Shown one piece after another: positions 16,647 to 25,535 of a stretch of 64,000 bases of DNA (positions are counted from its first letter, which is position 1; each line of letters opens with the position of its first letter). Source of the stretch: PALSA-350 sp963794165 (GTDB lineage Bacteria > Acidobacteriota > Terriglobia > Terriglobales > Acidobacteriaceae); the NCBI GenBank assembly GCA_963794165.1, contig CAWCCT010000012.1:1054001-1118000 (forward strand), given 5' to 3'. Both the position numbers and the translations under genes were made by a program. Under the pieces are notes generated by a model. It saw only the letters and a program-made list of their open reading frames with translations. It made no database searches and was not told the DNA's origin.

Positions 16647-17711
16647 ATGTCTTCCGACCTTCGAATCAGCCCCCGCGACCGGCTGGTCCTCAATGCGATT
16701 ATTGAAATCTATATCGCGACCGGTGAGCCTGTCGCTTCCCAGACCGTAGCCCGCCAATTAGACAATAAGGATGGAATGAGCGCGGCGACGATTCGCAACG
16801 TAATGGCTTCGCTGGGAGAAGCAGGACTGCTGGAGCAACCGCATACCTCGGCCGGACGCTCCCCCACCGCGAAAGCCTTCCGGCTCTACGTCGATCAGCT
16901 TCACGGGAGTGCGAAGTCGGCGCCAATCGTCCTCACTCAGGAGCGCAGGGACCAGATAGAGGAGAGTTTTGCCGGGGTGAGCAGCCGTCAGCAATTTCTT
17001 GAACGAACGTCGCACGTGTTGGCGTTGATTTCGAGCGGGGTCGGCCTGGCTATGGCGGCGCAAGGGGAGACTTACTGCCTTGACCACATACACTTCTCGC
17101 GAATCTCGACTGGCCGGGTGCTCGCAGTGGTGGTGACCAAGTCTGGAGTGGTGTTGGATCGCGTTCTCACCCTGGACCGCGATCTCTCGCTGTCTGAACT
17201 GGAATCTGCTGCGGCTTTTTTAAACCTGAACTTCCGCGGCTGGTCGATCGAGCGTATCCGCGCCGAGCTCGCCCGACGCCTGGAACAGGAACGAAGCGAA
17301 TACGACCAGCTCATGCGTTCGATCGACGAACTCTGCCGCAAGGGTGCCCTGGAACAGGACACCGCCGCGCAATCTATATTTATTGTTGGCGTCGCCAACC
17401 TGGTTGTGGGCGAAGCGGATGGAGAGCGGCTGCGCCGGCTGCTTAGCGCGCTTGAAACCAAGCAACGGCTGATCGAGTTGTTGGACGCGTATGTAGACGC
17501 CCGGCAGCAATCAGTACGGGTTGTGGTCGGTTTGGAGGAAACAATTCCGGAGATGCGAAATCTGGTGCTCATCGGAGCGCCGGCGCGGTTAGGCACGCAA
17601 AGCCTGGGAACAGTCGCGGTGATTGGTTCCACCCGCATCGCCTACCAGGAGACAATCAACGCAGTGTCTTTCATCGCCCAGCTTTCAGACCGCATCTTAC
17701 CGACGCAATAG
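16647..17711 (+). CDS. hrcA: Heat-inducible transcription repressor HrcA
   Basis: 354-residue HrcA. The N-terminal winged helix contains SPRDRLVLNAIIEIYIATGEPVASQTVAR and SAATIRNVMASL; the HrcA-type GAF-like domain follows, ending with VIGSTRIAYQETINAVSFIAQLSDRIL. It binds CIRCE operators and represses chaperone genes. Start ATG at 16647 fits the family N-terminus. It heads a heat-shock group with grpE and dnaJ. No dnaK is present between or beside these genes. Confidence 0.95.
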   Translation: MSSDLRISPRDRLVLNAIIEIYIATGEPVASQTVARQLDNKDGMSAATIRNVMASLGEAGLLEQPHTSAGRSPTAKAFRLYVDQLHGSAKSAPIVLTQERRDQIEESFAGVSSRQQFLERTSHVLALISSGVGLAMAAQGETYCLDHIHFSRISTGRVLAVVVTKSGVVLDRVLTLDRDLSLSELESAAAFLNLNFRGWSIERIRAELARRLEQERSEYDQLMRSIDELCRKGALEQDTAAQSIFIVGVANLVVGEADGERLRRLLSALETKQRLIELLDAYVDARQQSVRVVVGLEETIPEMRNLVLIGAPARLGTQSLGTVAVIGSTRIAYQETINAVSFIAQLSDRILPTQ

Positions 17712-17818
17712 AGTATTTGTCTCTGGGTGCAAACCCGCGCGAGAGCGCCCCCGCTAGTGTGCATCGTTGTTAACGCACCAGCATCAAGTTATGCGAAAGG
17801 TTTTTTATTCGATTCACT

Positions 17819-18391
17819 ATGGCACGTAAAGTCACCGACGAAGCACAACAGAATAGCGATCCAAGCGCAGAGCCCATCGACGGGGTTGCTGAGGAGGCAG
17901 CCCAGGTCAGCGGCGGAGAAACGCAACTGCAGGGCGAGGTCGATCGCCTTAAAGCCGAGCGCGACCAGTTGGTAGATCGGCTGGCGCGTCTGCAGGCTGA
18001 ATTTGAGAATGCCCGCAAACGCGAGCAGCGCGAGCGGACGGACTTCCGCGATTTTGCCGTTTCGGGCGCGGTAGAACAGTTTCTGCCCGTCCTGGACAAT
18101 TTCCATCTGGCTTTGGGATCATCTGGCTCAGTGGAGCAACTGCGAGCCGGCATTGAACTGATCGTTAAACAAATGGAAGATGTGCTGCGCTCGCTGAACG
18201 TGCAGCCCGTGGAATCTGTTGGAACGCGGTTCGATCCTCGCGTGCATGAGGCGCTCGAGAGTGTCGATCGCAACGACCTTCCCGACCACGAAGTATTGGA
18301 AGAGGTTCGCCGCGGATACCGTATCCGCGATCGGCTTCTCCGTCCTGCCCTGGTCCGCATCGTAAACAATCCGCAACAGAAAGAAGCATGA
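17819..18391 (+). CDS. grpE: GrpE nucleotide exchange factor
   Basis: 190-residue co-chaperone that releases ADP from DnaK. A long coiled coil (about residues 38-75, LQGEVDRLKAERDQLVDRLARLQAEFENARKR) precedes the compact beta domain containing FDPRVHEALESV. The acidic, disordered N-terminus is typical. It begins 107 bp after hrcA and its stop overlaps the dnaJ start as ATGA. Confidence 0.95.
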   Translation: MARKVTDEAQQNSDPSAEPIDGVAEEAAQVSGGETQLQGEVDRLKAERDQLVDRLARLQAEFENARKREQRERTDFRDFAVSGAVEQFLPVLDNFHLALGSSGSVEQLRAGIELIVKQMEDVLRSLNVQPVESVGTRFDPRVHEALESVDRNDLPDHEVLEEVRRGYRIRDRLLRPALVRIVNNPQQKEA

Positions 18392-19518
18392 GTCCAACAT
18401 CTAAAGTGACCAAAGTCGAATACTACGAATTTCTGGGTGTCTCACGCGACTGCAACGATCAGGAGCTGAAGACCGCTTACCGCCGATTGGCGATGCAATG
18501 TCATCCCGACCGCAACCCGGATAATCCGGATGCGGAAGAGAAGTTCAAGCTGGCCAGTGAGGCGTACCAGGTACTCTCCGACCCGCAGAAACGTGCAGCT
18601 TACGATCGCTTCGGGCACGCGGGAGTGAGCGGTGCCGGGGGATCAGGCTTCGAGGGCTTTGCCAACACCGACGTGGGGGATATCTTCGGCGACTTTTTCG
18701 GGGAGATGTTCAACATGGGTGGCGGGCGTCGCAATGGGCGCGCGCAACGCGGCCGGGACATCCGCTACGATCTGTCGCTGGAGTTTGAGGAAGCCGTTTT
18801 CGGCAAGCAGACCGACATCCAGATCCGTCGCGCTGAGGTTTGCGCCGAGTGTCGTGGCACCGGCGCGCCCGCCGGCCGTGGCCCTGAAACATGCCAACAA
18901 TGCGGCGGCCGTGGACAGGTTCGTTATCAGCAGGGTTTTTTCTCCATTGCGCGCACTTGTCCTATCTGTAACGGTTCCGGGCAGGTGATTACTCATCCCT
19001 GTCTGCAGTGCAACGGCGCTGGGCTCACCGACCGGCGTCACACGATCAGTGTCAGCGTCCCGGCCGGCGTGGAAGATGGAACTCGCATCCGCTACCAGGG
19101 CGAAGGCGACGCGGGGCGCGGCGGTGGCCCTAAGGGAGACCTGTATGTCGTGTTGGCGGTAAAGCCACATGAGTTCTTCGAACGCGACGGCAATGACCTT
19201 CATTGCGTCATTTTTGTCTCCTTTCCGCAGGTTGCGCTGGGAGATGAGATTAAGGTACCTACGCTCGAAGGAGACACGACGCTGCGCATCCACGAGGGCA
19301 CGCAGACGGGCAAGGAGTACCGCCTGCGGGGGAAGGGTGTTCCACATCTCAACGAGCATGGCCGTGGAGACCTGGTGGTACAGATTGTGGTGCAGACGCC
19401 GAAGAGGTTCACCAAGCCGCAGCGCGATCTGCTACGCCAGCTGGGCGAAACCATGCATATTGAGAACAAGCCCACCTCGCGCAGCCTGCTGGGCAAGATG
19501 AAGGATCTTTTCAGCTGA
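18388..19518 (+). CDS. dnaJ: Chaperone protein DnaJ
   Basis: Full-length type I Hsp40, 376 residues. J domain with HPD at 39-41, Gly/Phe-rich linker at about 77-116, then four CxxCxGxG zinc repeats (C152/C155, C169/C172, C191/C194, C205/C208), two beta-barrel client domains and a dimerisation tail. It delivers clients to DnaK and stimulates its ATPase. It is translationally coupled to grpE and followed by a clear intrinsic terminator. The absence of dnaK here means its partner is encoded elsewhere. Confidence 0.97.
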   Translation: MSPTSKVTKVEYYEFLGVSRDCNDQELKTAYRRLAMQCHPDRNPDNPDAEEKFKLASEAYQVLSDPQKRAAYDRFGHAGVSGAGGSGFEGFANTDVGDIFGDFFGEMFNMGGGRRNGRAQRGRDIRYDLSLEFEEAVFGKQTDIQIRRAEVCAECRGTGAPAGRGPETCQQCGGRGQVRYQQGFFSIARTCPICNGSGQVITHPCLQCNGAGLTDRRHTISVSVPAGVEDGTRIRYQGEGDAGRGGGPKGDLYVVLAVKPHEFFERDGNDLHCVIFVSFPQVALGDEIKVPTLEGDTTLRIHEGTQTGKEYRLRGKGVPHLNEHGRGDLVVQIVVQTPKRFTKPQRDLLRQLGETMHIENKPTSRSLLGKMKDLFS

Positions 19519-19552
19519 TCTGTTCGGGATGACACTGTTTTGTGGATTGATG

Positions 19553-19582
19553 GCCCAGCCCTTCCGGCTGGGCTAAATTTTT
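19553..19582 (+). terminator. Rho-independent terminator after dnaJ
   Basis: Stem GCCCAGCC/GGCTGGGC (19553-19560 and 19566-19573) with a 5-base loop, followed by TAAATTTTT. It lies 35 bp after the dnaJ stop and should end the hrcA-grpE-dnaJ message. Confidence 0.8.
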
Positions 19583-19639
19583 GCACGCGGCCTTCTGGTC
19601 CAGCTCCCTCAACTTGCCGCCGAAATCGGTTGCGCGGAT

Positions 19640-19665
19640 CCCAGGTCTCAAAAGCGAGACCTGGG
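19640..19665. repeat. Small hairpin repeat, family B, copy 1
   Basis: Perfect 10-bp stem CCCAGGTCTC/GAGACCTGGG around AAAAGC, followed by GGCACCC. Flanking bases (GAAATCGGTTGCG on the left, TTCG on the right) are shared with the copy at 24941. Other copies are at 31238 and 38809. Confidence 0.8.
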
Positions 19666-19741
19666 GCACCCTTCGTTTTTTGCGGGTGACGGCAGTTGGG
19701 GAGTCTGAGTCGCAGCGGGACCAAAAGCCTTGGTTCCCCGA

Positions 19742-19902
19742 CGACGGCTGGGTGCCCGACATCTCGCTCGTTTTTCGCGAGATGTGGGATACCACCGATG
19801 TTGACCGCGCAGTGCATCGGATGAATTGAGAGTCAGAGGGAAGGTGCAGCGGTATCCCACATCTCGCGAAAAACGAGCGAGATGTGGGGCACCCAGCCGT
19901 CG
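19742..19902. repeat. Palindromic hairpin element, family A, copy 2
   Basis: Arms of about 50 bp (19742-19792 and 19850-19902) are reverse complements with one visible mismatch. They carry the same core as the copies at 559-837 and 61265-61395 (ATCTCGCTCG-TTTTT-CGCGAGATGTGGGAT). The outermost bases (CGACGGCTGGGTGCCC) differ from the other copies but still pair within this copy. It lies between dnaJ and rsmE with no gene inside. Confidence 0.85.
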
Positions 19903-19918
19903 CGCGGGAACTAAGAGC

Positions 19919-20650
19919 TCAAACAAGCATTGCGGCGACCACAGCCATGGCGGTAATCCCCGCCGTCTCGGCGCGCAGGATTCGTGGGCCCAGACTTACT
20001 GCCTGCCAGCCTTCTGCTGCGAAGAGAGCTTCTTCCTCCGCTGTCCAGCCGCCTTCCGGTCCAACAGCGAGATTTACTGCCGGCTTTTCCACCGTGGGTT
20101 GCTGAAGAGCAGCTTGCATAGCCGCATACAAAGTAAAGGACCGCTCTTGTTCCGCTAGCAGCAACCTCAATGCGCCAGGTCTTGCGCGCACCGCTGACTT
20201 CAACGGCACCACGTCTTCTACCACCGGCACATCTGAACGGCGCGATTGCTTGGCCGCTTCGCGTGCCACACGGCGCCAACGCTCCACGCGAGCGGGCGCG
20301 GCCTGGGCCAGATGCTTTTCACTGCGACGCGCGGTCATGGGAATGAACCTCTCCGCTCCCAATTCTGTCGCTTTTTCAATAATCCACTCCATGCGGTCGA
20401 ACTTGAACACCGAGAGCAAAAGCGTCACCGGGAGTGCCGGCTCCGCTACCACTTCGGAGAGCAGAGTAAAGCGCACCGCATCTCCGCTAACGCCGGAAAT
20501 GACCGCGCGCCACACGCGATCGCCCGCCACCATGTCACACTCCATGCCGGTTTGCGCGCGCAGCACGCGAATCAGATGAGCCGCCTGCTCCCCCTTGACC
20601 GAGGCGCTGCGCTCGTCCCAGTCGTCGGCAATCCACCGTCTTCGCGTCAT
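19919..20650 (-). CDS. rsmE: 16S rRNA (uracil-1498-N3)-methyltransferase RsmE
   Basis: 243-residue SPOUT-class methyltransferase. An N-terminal PUA-like domain is followed by the knotted SAM-binding domain with KFDRMEWIIEKATELG, the AVGPEGGWT loop and SLGPRILRAETA, all diagnostic of RsmE. It modifies U1498 of 16S rRNA in the 30S subunit. The gene stands alone on the minus strand, convergent with the dnaJ group. Confidence 0.95.
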   Translation of the reverse strand: MTRRRWIADDWDERSASVKGEQAAHLIRVLRAQTGMECDMVAGDRVWRAVISGVSGDAVRFTLLSEVVAEPALPVTLLLSVFKFDRMEWIIEKATELGAERFIPMTARRSEKHLAQAAPARVERWRRVAREAAKQSRRSDVPVVEDVVPLKSAVRARPGALRLLLAEQERSFTLYAAMQAALQQPTVEKPAVNLAVGPEGGWTAEEEALFAAEGWQAVSLGPRILRAETAGITAMAVVAAMLV

Positions 20651-20900
20651 CTCCCCACCGTCTGCTCAAAAGGTGTCATGGTGAGCTACCACTTTGGTAA
20701 GAGTTTTGTTCTCCCTCGGGGTGTTTCCACCCCGCGTGCCCCCGCAGGGCGTCCGGCTAAAGGGAGAAAAGTCTGACAAGGAAAATCGCTGCGCGCCCGC
20801 GCGAGGAAGAATTGCGGCTGCCAAAATGCTCTGCTCTCCTGGGGCGCAATGTCATTGGAGCCGCATCAACACTGGCGATTCAGCGTTCGCCAGAAACACA

Positions 20901-20927
20901 TCGGGGGACGCTTTTGGCGTCCCCCGA
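20901..20927 (-). terminator. Strong hairpin downstream of the Lys/Ala peptide gene
   Basis: Perfect 11-bp stem TCGGGGGACGC/GCGTCCCCCGA with a 5-base loop, 26 bp beyond the stop of the 23-residue gene. The following minus-strand bases (TGTGTTTCT) are only moderately T-rich. The rest of the gap up to rsmE (20651-20900) holds nothing recognisable. Confidence 0.65.
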
Positions 20928-20952
20928 TTGTGTTGCCTGTTGCGTTGCCTGC

Positions 20953-21024
20953 TTACTTCTTCTTTGCAGTTTTCTTGGCTGCCTTCTTCGCTGGCTTCTT
21001 TGCTACTGCTTTCTTGGTTGCCAT
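20953..21024 (-). CDS. 23-residue Lys/Ala-rich histone-like peptide
   Basis: A tiny reading frame: MATKKAVAKKPAKKAAK continuing in the same pattern to a KKK C-terminus. It has 11 lysines and 7 alanines among 23 residues and resembles the tail of bacterial histone H1-like proteins. It is supported as a real gene by three signals in register: an AGGGAGA ribosome site 8 bp upstream of ATG 21024, a near-consensus promoter at 21089-21117, and a strong hairpin at 20901-20927 downstream. Likely role: binding DNA or RNA through its charge. No family name is claimed. Confidence 0.75.
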   Translation of the reverse strand: MATKKAVAKKPAKKAAKKTAKKK

Positions 21025-21088
21025 TGTTTCTATTCTCCCTTTGTCGAGTCGACATCGAACCTGCAAGAGATACTTTGCAGTTAACGAA

Positions 21089-21117
21089 TGTATAGAATCC
21101 TAAAAAAATAGTGTCAA
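21089..21117 (-). promoter_or_regulatory. Sigma-70-type promoter of the 23-residue peptide gene
   Basis: Consensus -35 TTGACA (21112-21117) and -10 TATACA (21089-21094) separated by exactly 17 bp, with a T-rich spacer. The start site would fall near 21082, giving a leader of about 58 bases that contains a small hairpin (CTGCAA...TTGCAG). This is the best-matching promoter in the window. Confidence 0.75.
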
Positions 21118-21192
21118 GAAAAAAATCGCATTTCGTGAAGATCAATTGACGAATCGGAATCGATGATGCCAACCGTCAACTTCCCCGCGCGC

Positions 21193-21969
21193 TCACTTTC
21201 CTGCGAGATGGACACCATAATGTCGCAACAACACCAGTGCGAGGCCGCTGATGGAATCATGCCAGGCATGTGCGATCATTCCTGTTCGAAGTCCTCGGCG
21301 CAGCAGCGCGAGCACGCCAAACATCGCGCCATACGCGGAGATGAGCAACATTCCGGCGACTCCTTCATAGCCGTGCGCAGCGCCAAACACCAGCGCGGAG
21401 AGCGCCACACCCACCCACATTAGGCGCCCCATGCGCGCAAACTGCTGCTGCAGGTAACCGCGGAAGACCAATTCCTCGCAAATGCCGGCAGAAACGCTCA
21501 GTACCAGGAACAGCACCATCTCGCCTCCCGTGATGGGCGCGAGTTTCTGGGTCACGTCGCCGATTTTCTGTGGGTCGATGTGCGATCCGGAGATTCTCAT
21601 CAGCACGTTGCCCAGCAGCGCGAGCAGAATGAGTGCAACTGCCCAATAACCGAGCGCCACACCGAGATCCACCAACCATGCCCGGACTCCAGGGCGTTTT
21701 TCCCCCAGCAGTTGTCGCAGTGGAACCTTGCGCATGTGGATTCCCCACACTGCCAGCCCAGCCAGGGCCCATTCGTACGCAATGGTCAGACTGTAATTCG
21801 CCACCAGATGCAGGGGTTGGTCGCCGAAGCTGTGAAGCCGCCGGACTCCGGCCACGGAAAGCGCAATGATCATCAGCACCATCAGCGCGGTGTGCCACCA
21901 CGGGGCCAGCAGCCCACCTTGCTCGTAAGTTTGCCCGCTGGTAGATTGAGGCGGTTCCATCATCGTCAT
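21193..21969 (-). CDS. CPBP-family intramembrane metalloprotease (CAAX protease/bacteriocin-processing type)
   Basis: 258-residue polytopic membrane protein with about six to eight hydrophobic segments. The three conserved motifs of the CPBP/Abi family are present: EELVFRG (E165, E166, R170), FGAAHGYEG (H199) and a late HAWHDSISG. Start ATG at 21969 (ATG at 21963 possible); the frame open to 22101 would overlap the divergent thiolase gene. Bacterial members process or protect against peptides, but the substrate here is unknown. Confidence 0.87.
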   Translation of the reverse strand: MTMMEPPQSTSGQTYEQGGLLAPWWHTALMVLMIIALSVAGVRRLHSFGDQPLHLVANYSLTIAYEWALAGLAVWGIHMRKVPLRQLLGEKRPGVRAWLVDLGVALGYWAVALILLALLGNVLMRISGSHIDPQKIGDVTQKLAPITGGEMVLFLVLSVSAGICEELVFRGYLQQQFARMGRLMWVGVALSALVFGAAHGYEGVAGMLLISAYGAMFGVLALLRRGLRTGMIAHAWHDSISGLALVLLRHYGVHLAGK

Positions 21970-22017
21970 GTTATTGTGTTCCGTTGCTTCGGCATCTAAA
22001 GAATGAGGCGGTCCGTT

Positions 22018-23202
22018 ATGGAAGATGTAGTCATTGTCGCCGGAGTGCGCACACCAGTTGGAAAGTTTCAGGGGGCGCTCTCCAATTTTTCTGCTGTGCA
22101 ACTGGGTTCATTGGTAGTCCGTGAGGCTCTGAACCGTGCGCGTCTCAATCCCGATCAGGTAGACGAGTGCATTATGGGCAATGTCGTCTCCGCGGGCCTG
22201 GGACAAAATCCCGCGCGCCAGGCGGCGATCTATGGTGGCCTGGCTCCCGCGGTCAGCGCCATGACCGTCAACAAGGTCTGCGGCTCCGGGCTCAAGGCGG
22301 TTGGTCTGGCTGTACAAGCTGTCCAGACCGGAAACGCGGAGATCGTCATTGCCGGTGGCATGGAGTCGATGACCAATGCGCCCTACCTTCTGCCCCAGGG
22401 CCGCAACGGCTTCCGCATGGGCAATGCAACGGTAGTCGATTCGATGATCCATGACGGACTGTGGGAGATCTATAACGACTACCACATGGGCATCACCGGG
22501 GAACATGTTGCCGAGAAGCACAGCATCACCCGCGAGGAGCAGGATCAGTATGCGCTCAACTCACACCGTAAGGCCGCTGCTGCCCGGCGCGCCTGCTACC
22601 TGCGGTCGCAGATTCTGCCCATCGAGATCCCGGCAAAGAAGAAAGGCGAGCCGTCAATCACGTTCGATCATGACGAATCCGTGCGCGAGGATGCCTCTCT
22701 GGAGGCGCTGCGCGCGCTGAAGCCAGCCTTCAAGAAAGACGGAACCGTCACCGCAGGGAATGCTCCCGGTGTAAATGACGGCGCTGCCGCACTGGTAGTC
22801 ATGTCTGCGGCGAAAGCCGCATCGCTGGGACTTGCACCCATGGTCCACATTCGCGCCCAGGCGACGAGCGGCATCGATCCTAAGTGGGTGATGCTCGCTC
22901 CTGTTTTGGGAATCCAGCGTGTGCTGGCGAAGGCAGGGTGGTCTACGGAGGATCCTGATCTTTACGAGCTGAATGAGGCATTTTCCGTGCAGGCGCTCGG
23001 GGTGATGAAAGAAGTCGGCATGGACCCGGCCAAGGTGAACGTGAATGGCGGAGCAGTTGCCATCGGACATCCCATCGGCGCGAGCGGTGCGCGCATTCTG
23101 GTGGCGCTGATCTATGAAATGATGCGCCGCGATGCGCACCGCGGAGTTGCCGCGCTTTGTCTGGGCGGCGGTAATTCCGTCGCCATGGCAGTCGAGAGAT
23201 AG
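22018..23202 (+). CDS. Acetyl-CoA acetyltransferase (thiolase)
   Basis: 394-residue thiolase II joining two acetyl-CoA to acetoacetyl-CoA, or the reverse. The catalytic residues are in standard places: C88 in NKVCGSGLKAV, H351 in AIGHPIGASGAR and C381 in ALCLGGGNS. Start ATG at 22018 follows GAGGCGG; the in-frame ATG at 22003 would remove that site. It stands alone, divergent from the CPBP protease gene with under 50 bp between them. Confidence 0.94.
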   Translation: MEDVVIVAGVRTPVGKFQGALSNFSAVQLGSLVVREALNRARLNPDQVDECIMGNVVSAGLGQNPARQAAIYGGLAPAVSAMTVNKVCGSGLKAVGLAVQAVQTGNAEIVIAGGMESMTNAPYLLPQGRNGFRMGNATVVDSMIHDGLWEIYNDYHMGITGEHVAEKHSITREEQDQYALNSHRKAAAARRACYLRSQILPIEIPAKKKGEPSITFDHDESVREDASLEALRALKPAFKKDGTVTAGNAPGVNDGAAALVVMSAAKAASLGLAPMVHIRAQATSGIDPKWVMLAPVLGIQRVLAKAGWSTEDPDLYELNEAFSVQALGVMKEVGMDPAKVNVNGGAVAIGHPIGASGARILVALIYEMMRRDAHRGVAALCLGGGNSVAMAVER

Positions 23203-23280
23203 AGGTGGGTTTGTCGCCCCAATTATGAGCAGAGGTTAATGTTGCTGGCGAGCAAGCCCCTGCTATACTCGCGCCACCTC

Positions 23281-24834
23281 ATGCTCTTCAAGTCACTGAG
23301 TGCGGCAGTTTATGGCATCGATGCGCACATCATCGACGTGGAAGTAGATTTTTCGGGCATCAGGACTAAAGAAGACTGCTATCACACCGTAGGGTTACCG
23401 GACGCTGCGGTGCGCGAAAGCCGCGACCGGGTGCGCTCTGCCATCAAGAATTCCGGATTCGATATTCCTCCAACGGACATTACGATCAACCTGGCTCCCG
23501 CCGATCTGAAAAAAGAAGGATCAGGTTTCGACCTGCCGATGGCCATTGGGATTCTCGGAGCTTATGGTGCTCTGCAGTTAAAGGATCTATGCCAGTTTCT
23601 GCTGGTGGGTGAACTGGGACTGGACGGGGCATTGCGTGGAGTTCCCGGCGTGCTGCCGATTGCAGTAGCGGCGCGCGCCCGGGGCATCGGCAACCTCATT
23701 GTCCCTGAGCGCAACGCCGCCGAGGCCGCGATGGTTGAGGGCTTGAACGTCTACCCGGTGCGTTCTCTGATCCAGGTACGCGAACTGCTGAACGCGGCCG
23801 CCAACGGTGGCATCCATGCCCAGCCTGTTCGCGTGGACTCGACTCAACTTCTTGGCGAGCAGCGCAGTTTCGCGCTGGACTTCAAAGATGTGCGCGGGCA
23901 ACAGACAGCCAAACGCGCCCTTGAGGTTTCTGCTGCCGGCGGCCATAACATTCTGATGATCGGTCCGCCCGGATCGGGCAAAACAATGTTGGCAAAGCGG
24001 CTGCCCTCGATCCTCGCGCCTCTTCGCCTGGAGGAGGCGCTGGAGACCACCAAGATCCATTCCGTTGCCGGGGTGCTGGATGCGGACGCAGGACTGGTGA
24101 CGCAGCGCCCATTTCGTTCGCCGCATCATTCGATTTCGGACGCTGGGCTCATTGGCGGCGGCACTATCCCGCGTCCCGGTGAAGTTTCTCTGGCCCACAA
24201 TGGCGTGTTGTTTCTCGATGAGCTTCCGGAGTTTCCCCGCAACGTGCTGGAAGTGATGCGGCAGCCGCTGGAGGATGGCACCGTAACTATTTCCCGCGCC
24301 GCGATGTCGCTCACTTTCCCCGCGCGTTTCATGTTAGCGGCCGCCATGAATCCTTGCCCGTGCGGTTATTTCAACGACAAGTCGCACGAGTGTCTATGCA
24401 CGCCCCCCATGATGCAGCGCTACATTTCCAAGATCTCCGGCCCGCTGCTTGATCGTATCGATATTCATATCGAGGTGCCTGCGGTACAGTACCGCGAGCT
24501 TCGTTCCGGCGCGGCCAATGAGGGCTCGGTGGAAATCCGCGCGCGCGTGTTGGCGGCGCGGGAGCGGCAACACCAACGTTTGGCCGCGGACCACATCTTT
24601 ACCAATGCGCAGATGAATACCCGCCAGATCCGCACTTATTGTGAGCTTTCACCGGAGGCCGAGCGCCTGCTGGAGAGAGCCATGCAACAACAGGGATTGA
24701 GTGCGCGCGCACACGACCGGATATTAAAAGTCGCTCGGACCATTGCTGACCTCGACGCCCAGCCGGGCATCACTGTAGGTCATATTGCGGAAGCCATCCA
24801 GTACCGCACCCTCGACCGCAGCTTCTGGAGCTGA
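23281..24834 (+). CDS. comM: YifB/ComM-family Mg-chelatase-like AAA+ helicase
   Basis: 517 residues. The N-terminal Lon-protease-like fold domain (DVEVDFSGIRTKEDCYHTVGLPDAAVRESRDRV region) is followed by an AAA+ module with Walker A GPPGSGKT at 228-235 and Walker B FLDELPEF, a Cys-rich insert (NPCPCGYF...HECLC) and the C-terminal helical domain. Proteobacterial ComM promotes branch migration during natural transformation; the same role is plausible here but not proven. Start ATG at 23281 matches the conserved N-terminus; the frame runs back to 23239. Confidence 0.9.
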   Translation: MLFKSLSAAVYGIDAHIIDVEVDFSGIRTKEDCYHTVGLPDAAVRESRDRVRSAIKNSGFDIPPTDITINLAPADLKKEGSGFDLPMAIGILGAYGALQLKDLCQFLLVGELGLDGALRGVPGVLPIAVAARARGIGNLIVPERNAAEAAMVEGLNVYPVRSLIQVRELLNAAANGGIHAQPVRVDSTQLLGEQRSFALDFKDVRGQQTAKRALEVSAAGGHNILMIGPPGSGKTMLAKRLPSILAPLRLEEALETTKIHSVAGVLDADAGLVTQRPFRSPHHSISDAGLIGGGTIPRPGEVSLAHNGVLFLDELPEFPRNVLEVMRQPLEDGTVTISRAAMSLTFPARFMLAAAMNPCPCGYFNDKSHECLCTPPMMQRYISKISGPLLDRIDIHIEVPAVQYRELRSGAANEGSVEIRARVLAARERQHQRLAADHIFTNAQMNTRQIRTYCELSPEAERLLERAMQQQGLSARAHDRILKVARTIADLDAQPGITVGHIAEAIQYRTLDRSFWS

Positions 24835-24940
24835 CTGAAAAAACTTTTCCAGGAAAGGTCCGTTGAACCGCAGATCCCTCGGCTGCGCTCGGGATGACAA
24901 AGGGGAGGGCGGTGCTTTCATGGAAATCGGTTGCGGGGAT

Positions 24941-24966
24941 CCCAGGTCTCAAAAACGAGACCTGGG
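24941..24966. repeat. Small hairpin repeat, family B, copy 2
   Basis: Stem CCCAGGTCTC/GAGACCTGGG around AAAAAC, with flanks GGAAATCGGTTGCGGGGAT and GGCACCCTTCG matching the copy at 19640. Just before it, 24863-24900 contains a single phrase of the CGGGATGACAA type found in the inverted repeat at 52335-52450. Confidence 0.78.
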
Positions 24967-25033
24967 GCACCCTTCGATTTGTTACCTCGAGGGTCGCGGT
25001 TTCAGAAAAGGAACGGCGGGATCCGCGCGCTCT

Positions 25034-25534
25034 CTAAACCCGGGTCAGTTCTTCGATGAGTTTGCGATGCTTGGGATAAGCCTCGGTGAGCTGGGACCGC
25101 GTGGCCAACTCGAAATCTGCAAACTCGAAGCCTGGCGCTACGGTGCAACCTGCCAGCGCAAACCCTACCTGATCTTTCAGCCGCGAAGCAAACCAGCAGC
25201 CTGCTTTCACTACTCCTTGAAAAGCTTCCCGGGAATTGGGTCCCAGGTGCAACTCTGATTCGTTTCCCTCAGGATCAATCACGTAGACAACCAACGCGCT
25301 CCCGAAATAAAAATGCCATACCTCGTCGGCGGCAATGCGGTGGAATGCAGAAAAATCTTTCCCTTCCAGGAGGAAGTAGATCGCCGTCGAAGCCGATCTA
25401 TCTCCGTGAAAGTCCGCAGGCAGCGCATTACCCGCGATCGTTAGTTCCGACTTATAAGTGGCACGGTAGAAGCCGCCTTCGGGGTGCGGGCTCAGACCAA
25501 GGTGATCGATCCAGTACTGCGCGTTTCGGTTCAA
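25034..25534 (-). CDS. Cupin_5 (DUF985) family protein
   Basis: 166-residue cupin of the DUF985 group. Typical phrases are LGLSPHPEGGFYRATYKS near the N-terminus, STAIYFLLEGKDFSAFHRIAADEVWHFYFG in the core, and GCTVAPGFEFADFELA near the end. The most likely start is the TTG at 25534, one base after the aroDE stop, with GGAGGCG upstream. The frame extends further, but within the end of aroDE. The family is often described as epimerase-like without a settled reaction. Confidence 0.83.
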   Translation of the reverse strand: MNRNAQYWIDHLGLSPHPEGGFYRATYKSELTIAGNALPADFHGDRSASTAIYFLLEGKDFSAFHRIAADEVWHFYFGSALVVYVIDPEGNESELHLGPNSREAFQGVVKAGCWFASRLKDQVGFALAGCTVAPGFEFADFELATRSQLTEAYPKHRKLIEELTRV

Positions 25535-25535
25535 G

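Noticed and set aside
20852..21172. 106-residue minus-strand frame across the Lys/Ala peptide gene
   Set aside because: No recognisable content; it crosses the promoter and hairpin of the better-supported short gene.
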